NCBI GenBank assembly: GCA_023411615.1
Contig: JAEYOR010000047.1
Span: 1 to 25,591 of the forward strand
Direction: 5' to 3'
Length of the DNA: 25,591 nucleotides
Origin: Actinomycetes bacterium
GTDB lineage: Bacteria; Actinomycetota; Actinomycetes; Actinomycetales; Demequinaceae
The notes beneath the pieces were generated by a model, which had not been told where the DNA came from, did no database searches, and saw nothing but the letters and a program-made list of their open reading frames with translations. Positions 22,650 through 25,591 of the stretch are shown here, in pieces (position 1 is the stretch's first letter; each line of letters opens with the position of its first letter). The translations under genes were made by a program, and so were the position numbers.

Positions 22650-24071
22650 GTGACTGTATTCATGACGTTCAGCACACAGACTTTGCGGGCAGCGATTGCT
22701 TACTTGCCTGCGGACGTGTGGGTTGATGTTGCCGGTCTCAGCCGGCGGGAACTGCTCGACCTGACAGCGCAATTGTCGACGGTGCGCCGTGAAGTCGATG
22801 TCCTCATGTCGCACGTTGCTGGCGAGATCGACCGGCGCTCCCGTCCCGAGGACGGCGGTGCGGGATTGGCAGCCCGTGAAGGGTTCCGCTCCGCGCGTGA
22901 GCTCATCGCGAGAACCACGGGCGGCACGTACGCGGAAGCGGAGCGATTTGTCACCACCGGGCGCCTGCTCGCGGACGACGCTGAACCTCACTTGACCGGC
23001 GATGGCCCGAGCGAGAATGGTGCCAGCGGGGGCGCCGAGGCGCGTCCCGCAGGGGAAGGCGCGGGCTCGCGCGATGTCACAGGTGTCCGCGCACCAGAAG
23101 GCCATCGTGGGCGGTTGCGGCATCAGCTCGCAGTGCTCGTACGTGCAGGTGAGATCAGTGTCGATATCGCCGCATTGTTCACGGCCGCGATAGAGAAGGC
23201 TCCCGAGACCGACAAGTCCGAGCAACTTTTCGCGCGGGCATTGAGCAAGGCGCCCGGCTTGCCGTTGCACCGTGTACGTGAACTGGTGTGGCGCGCGACG
23301 GCGCTTGCAGATCCACAGGCATGGGCCGAGCGTGAGGAGAAGCAGCACGACGAACGCCACGTGGTCTTCTCTGACGACGCCGACGGCATGGTGACGCTGA
23401 CCGCTCGCCTCACCCCCGTGGACTCGGCAGCAGTGCGAGCTGTTTTCGATGCCGGGGTGCGCCGGGCGATGCAGGCTCGGCGCGACAATCCCGAATCGGA
23501 CCTCCGCACACCAGGGCAGATGCGTGCCGACCTGCTCGTCGCGGCTTTTCGCCACATGCTCGATTGCGATGCGGCGACGTCAGGCGTCAAGACGACGGTC
23601 GTCGTGCGAATTTCCCACGAGGCATTGAGCGCGGGGGTGGGGATTGGGGAGATCGACGGTCTGCCTCAACCGGTGAGTGCGCAACAGATCCGTGCGCTTG
23701 CCGCAGATGCGGAACTGATTCCGGCGGTGTTGTCGGGCGAGTCCGAGGTCCTCGACTGGGGGCGGGGAAAACGGCTATTTACGCCCGCTCAAAGACTCGC
23801 TCTTGTTGAACGGGATGGAGGATGTGCACAGTGCCATGCGCCGCCGTCGTGGTGCGAAGCCCATCACATCAGATGGTGGGAACGAGACGCCGGGCCAACC
23901 GACCTGAGCAATGGAGTGTTGTTGTGCGTTCGTTGCCATCACCGGGTGCACCGAGACGGATGGAAGATCCACGTTGATGGTGGGCGTGTGTCTCTCGAAC
24001 CTCCGCAGTCGAGCGGCGGGGACCAAGAGGCGCGGCTCGGCGGGCGAGCGCGCTTCGACGTGGCGGCTTGA
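22650..24071 (+). CDS. DUF222 / HNH endonuclease-domain protein (13E12-repeat type)
   Basis: A 473-residue protein of the DUF222-HNH family that is abundant in actinobacteria. The helical DUF222 part spans about residues 15-330 (LSRRELLDLTAQLSTVRREVD, GFRSARELIARTTGGTYAEA). A low-complexity acidic Gly/Ala/Glu linker interrupts it (about 112-148). The C-terminal HNH nuclease domain has Cys392 and Cys395 (CAQC), the catalytic-type pair His405-His406 (EAHHIRWW), and Cys426/Cys429 with HHRVH after it, so the zinc and nuclease residues are intact. Its biological role is unknown. The GTG at 22650 has AGTAGG at 22638-22643. ATG at 22662 is the alternative. The frame stays open further upstream, antisense to the oxidoreductase, but that stretch has no family signal. 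Confidence 0.88.
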   Translation: MTVFMTFSTQTLRAAIAYLPADVWVDVAGLSRRELLDLTAQLSTVRREVDVLMSHVAGEIDRRSRPEDGGAGLAAREGFRSARELIARTTGGTYAEAERFVTTGRLLADDAEPHLTGDGPSENGASGGAEARPAGEGAGSRDVTGVRAPEGHRGRLRHQLAVLVRAGEISVDIAALFTAAIEKAPETDKSEQLFARALSKAPGLPLHRVRELVWRATALADPQAWAEREEKQHDERHVVFSDDADGMVTLTARLTPVDSAAVRAVFDAGVRRAMQARRDNPESDLRTPGQMRADLLVAAFRHMLDCDAATSGVKTTVVVRISHEALSAGVGIGEIDGLPQPVSAQQIRALAADAELIPAVLSGESEVLDWGRGKRLFTPAQRLALVERDGGCAQCHAPPSWCEAHHIRWWERDAGPTDLSNGVLLCVRCHHRVHRDGWKIHVDGGRVSLEPPQSSGGDQEARLGGRARFDVAA

Positions 24072-24167
24072 GAGCGAATCAGTATCGCCGAACTCTCCCC
24101 GGCTCGCGAAGTGTTGCGTGGTAGGTTTCTCGCGTCGAGGACAGCGTGTGCAAAGGCGCTCTCGGCA

Positions 24168-24224
24168 GGGGTGCGCCCCGAAAAGTTGATGGGGAGAGGC
24201 GAGTACCGGAAAACCCGGATCGCC
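24168..24224 (+). promoter_or_regulatory. two small hairpins in the HNH-SPFH gap
   Basis: GGGG-TGCG-CCCC (24168-24179) is a compact hairpin that could terminate the HNH transcript. A second structure pairs GGCGA (24198-24202) with TCGCC (24220-24224) and CCGG (24206-24209) with CCGG (24215-24218), loop AAAAC. It ends 11 nt before the ribosome site of the SPFH gene. The 174-nt gap holds no convincing -35/-10 pair. Confidence 0.35.
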
Positions 24225-24245
24225 TGACGAACGACAGGAGCAATC

Positions 24246-25409
24246 GTGGGCTTCATTCGAATTCTGGCAAGCGCTGGTGTTGACGCGCTGAAGTCGAGCT
24301 TTGGTGACCAGTGGCTTGACTTCCTGGTGCCGCCCACGGGTGTTTCAGACACCGCCGCAGTGTTTCCGGCTGTTGTACAGCGCAACAACGCTGGCCGGGG
24401 TGAGAACACGCGTGGCTCCCAAAACATCATCTCGAACGGCTCGAACATCGTTGTGCCCGAGGGATACGGCTTGCTGACCTTCCAGGACGGCGCCGTCACC
24501 GGCTTTATCAACGAGCCGGGCGCGTACCGCTACGACAACACCGACCAGAACTCGAAGTCGGTCTTCTCCGGCGGTGGCATCCTCAGCTCGACTTTCAAGA
24601 CGTCATGGGAACGCTTCAAGTTCGGCGGTCAGCCGGGCACTCAGCAGCTCGCGTTCTACGTCAACCTCAAGGAGATCCCGAACAATCTCTTTGGGACTCA
24701 GGGTCCGATCTACTGGGATGACTCGTACCTGGGCGCCCAGGCTGGCGCCGTCACTCGTGGCTCCTACGTACTGAAGATCGTGGACCCGATTCTCTTCATC
24801 AAGTCGGTTGTGCCAGTCCAGTACATCTCTGCCAACGCGGCAGTATTTGACCTCACGCAGGTTGAGAACCCCGTCTCGTCGCAACTGTTCAACGAGGTCG
24901 TCGGTTCGCTCGCTGGTGCCTTCTCTCGTTACGTCAACAGCCCAGACCGTGAGGCCCGCATCACGCGCATTCAGTCCGACGCGGTGGGCTTCGCACAGTC
25001 ACTGAGCGCCGAGATCGAGTCCAACTACCACTGGACCGAGCAGCGCGGCCTCACGATCTCCTCGGCGACGATCATCTCGATCGAGTACGACGAGGACACG
25101 ACTGCACTGCTGTCCGACGTCCGGAAGGCCGACGCTCTTGGTGGACGTCGCGGCGACGCATTCCTCAAGCAGTCGGTTGCGAGAGGCGTCGAGTCCGCAG
25201 GCGAGACCGGTGGCGGCACAGGCCTCGCGATGATGGGCATGGGCATGAGCGCGATGGGCAACCTCGTTGGCGCCGGGGGTGCCGGCGGTGAGACTGCAGC
25301 GCAGGCAGACCCCGCCGCCCAACTCGCGCAGTACAAGAAGATGCTTGACGACGGTCTCATCAATGAAGAGGACTACGAGGCACTCAAGAAGAAGGCGCTG
25401 GGCATCTAG
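24246..25409 (+). CDS. SPFH-domain protein (YdjI / virion-core-like) with C-terminal SHOCT domain
   Basis: A 387-residue protein of the bacterial SPFH group related to B. subtilis YdjI and often named 'virion core protein'. After an amphipathic N-terminus, recognisable blocks are SNIVVPEGYGLLTFQDGAV, INEPGAYRYD, FYVNLKEIPNNLFGTQGPI, and GSYVLKIVDPILFIKSVVP. A helical region (about 215-310) and a Gly/Met-rich hinge (MMGMGMSAMGNLVGAGGAGG) follow. The last about 30 residues, QLAQYKKMLDDGLINEEDYE plus basic end, are a SHOCT domain where YdjI has a zinc ribbon. SPFH proteins assemble membrane-associated scaffolds, and YdjI works with PspA in envelope stress; that role is inferred here. The GTG start has AGGAG at 24236-24240. 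The codon choice is notably restricted, suggesting strong expression. Confidence 0.9.
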   Translation: MGFIRILASAGVDALKSSFGDQWLDFLVPPTGVSDTAAVFPAVVQRNNAGRGENTRGSQNIISNGSNIVVPEGYGLLTFQDGAVTGFINEPGAYRYDNTDQNSKSVFSGGGILSSTFKTSWERFKFGGQPGTQQLAFYVNLKEIPNNLFGTQGPIYWDDSYLGAQAGAVTRGSYVLKIVDPILFIKSVVPVQYISANAAVFDLTQVENPVSSQLFNEVVGSLAGAFSRYVNSPDREARITRIQSDAVGFAQSLSAEIESNYHWTEQRGLTISSATIISIEYDEDTTALLSDVRKADALGGRRGDAFLKQSVARGVESAGETGGGTGLAMMGMGMSAMGNLVGAGGAGGETAAQADPAAQLAQYKKMLDDGLINEEDYEALKKKALGI

Positions 25410-25435
25410 CACGGCGCCCCAAACGGAGGCGAGAG

Positions 25436-25468
25436 ATGCTCATGTGTGAGGTGGTCGCGCGGTGGTGA
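25436..25468 (+). CDS. 10-codon upstream ORF coupled to the last gene
   Basis: ATG at 25436 is preceded by GGAGG (25425-25429) with 6-nt spacing, the best ribosome site at this end. It opens a 10-codon frame (MLMCEVVARW) ending in TGA at 25466-25468. The stop overlaps the GTG at 25465 of the next frame as GTGA. It could be a coupling or leader peptide that delivers ribosomes to the downstream gene. Chance placement of a good SD sequence cannot be excluded. Confidence 0.45.
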   Translation: MLMCEVVARW

Positions 25469-25591
25469 GTGACAACGTGTCCGGCAACGCTAGTGCTGGT
25501 GCTGGTGCTCGCCCCGCAGACCCAGGCAATCTCGAGACCCCGGCAAACCCCGCAGACCCGGCAAACCCCGCAGACCCAGCGAATCCCGCAG
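25462..25591 (+). CDS. partial gene, low-complexity N-terminus, cut by window end
   Basis: An open frame from tandem GTG codons at 25462 and 25465 runs off the window. The visible 43 residues begin MSDNVSGNASAGAGARP (from 25465) and continue in Pro/Ala/Asn/Asp repeats, with no fold or signal peptide. GAGGTGG at 25448-25454 could serve the GTG at 25462; the GTG at 25465 overlaps the small upstream ORF. It is on the same strand, 52 nt after the SPFH stop, so it is likely in the same transcript. In the B. subtilis ydj cluster, the SPFH gene sits with genes for zinc-ribbon/membrane partners. Whether this is such a partner cannot be told from the N-terminus. Confidence 0.6.
   Translation, partial: MVSDNVSGNASAGAGARPADPGNLETPANPADPANPADPANPA
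25543..25590 (+). repeat. 18-bp coding tandem repeat (ANPADP)
   Basis: GCAAACCCCGCAGACCCG is repeated with few changes, two full units and a partial third before the window ends, encoding ANPADP. The true copy number is unknown because the sequence stops inside the array. Confidence 0.85.

Noticed and set aside
22650..24071. HNH protein considered as evidence of an intron, intein or mobile element
   Set aside because: DUF222-HNH proteins are stand-alone chromosomal families in actinobacteria. No target-site duplication, terminal repeats or interrupted host gene is visible here.
25543..25590. Short tandem repeat considered as a CRISPR remnant
   Set aside because: Units are directly adjacent with no spacers, in frame and coding ANPADP.

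Overview
The window is high-GC, densely coded bacterial DNA with many GTG and TTG starts, SD-less starts placed just after TANNNT-like hexamers, and actinobacterial protein families (group II truncated haemoglobin, DUF222/HNH '13E12-type' protein, actinobacterial PepN, long GH77 MalQ). It is best read as an ordinary chromosomal segment of an Actinomycetota member, probably Micrococcales (Cellulomonas/Demequina-like). The genus is a guess from gene content.

Left part (1-7166): a GC-only hairpin, a CaxA/ChaA-type cation/proton exchanger, tRNA-Arg(UCU) on the minus strand, and a methyl-accepting chemoreceptor with no extracytoplasmic sensor domain but a C-terminal zinc-binding CZB domain. Next come two GTPases joined by a GTGA overlap (the first has a degenerate G4 motif), an SSB paralogue without the acidic C-terminal tip, and a GlsB/YeaQ-type small membrane protein closed by a strong hairpin terminator.

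Middle part (7183-14079): the ribosome-associated ABC-F ATPase EttA and a small single-pass membrane protein with an exact 24-bp duplication. A minus-strand group follows, mscS-like channel, truncated haemoglobin, then acyl-CoA thioesterase II, with the first two overlapping by ATGA. malQ (amylomaltase) is divergent from it.

Right part (14099-25591): two paralogous M1 aminopeptidases N on the minus strand, separated by an opposite-strand single-pass protein of unknown function. Then a TetR-type repressor divergent from a metallo-beta-lactamase-fold hydrolase, with a textbook operator lying across both promoters. A zinc-free MDR oxidoreductase and a DUF222/HNH protein follow. The last complete gene is an SPFH (YdjI/virion-core-like) protein with a C-terminal SHOCT domain. 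Beyond it lies a 10-codon ORF with an ideal ribosome site whose stop overlaps the start of a low-complexity protein cut by the window edge.

No mobile element, CRISPR array, phage module or obvious transferred island is visible. The least ordinary parts are the TetR/MBL control region, the SPFH-SHOCT gene with its coupled neighbour, the unequal GTPase pair beside the tail-less SSB, and a recurrent leaderless-start pattern.
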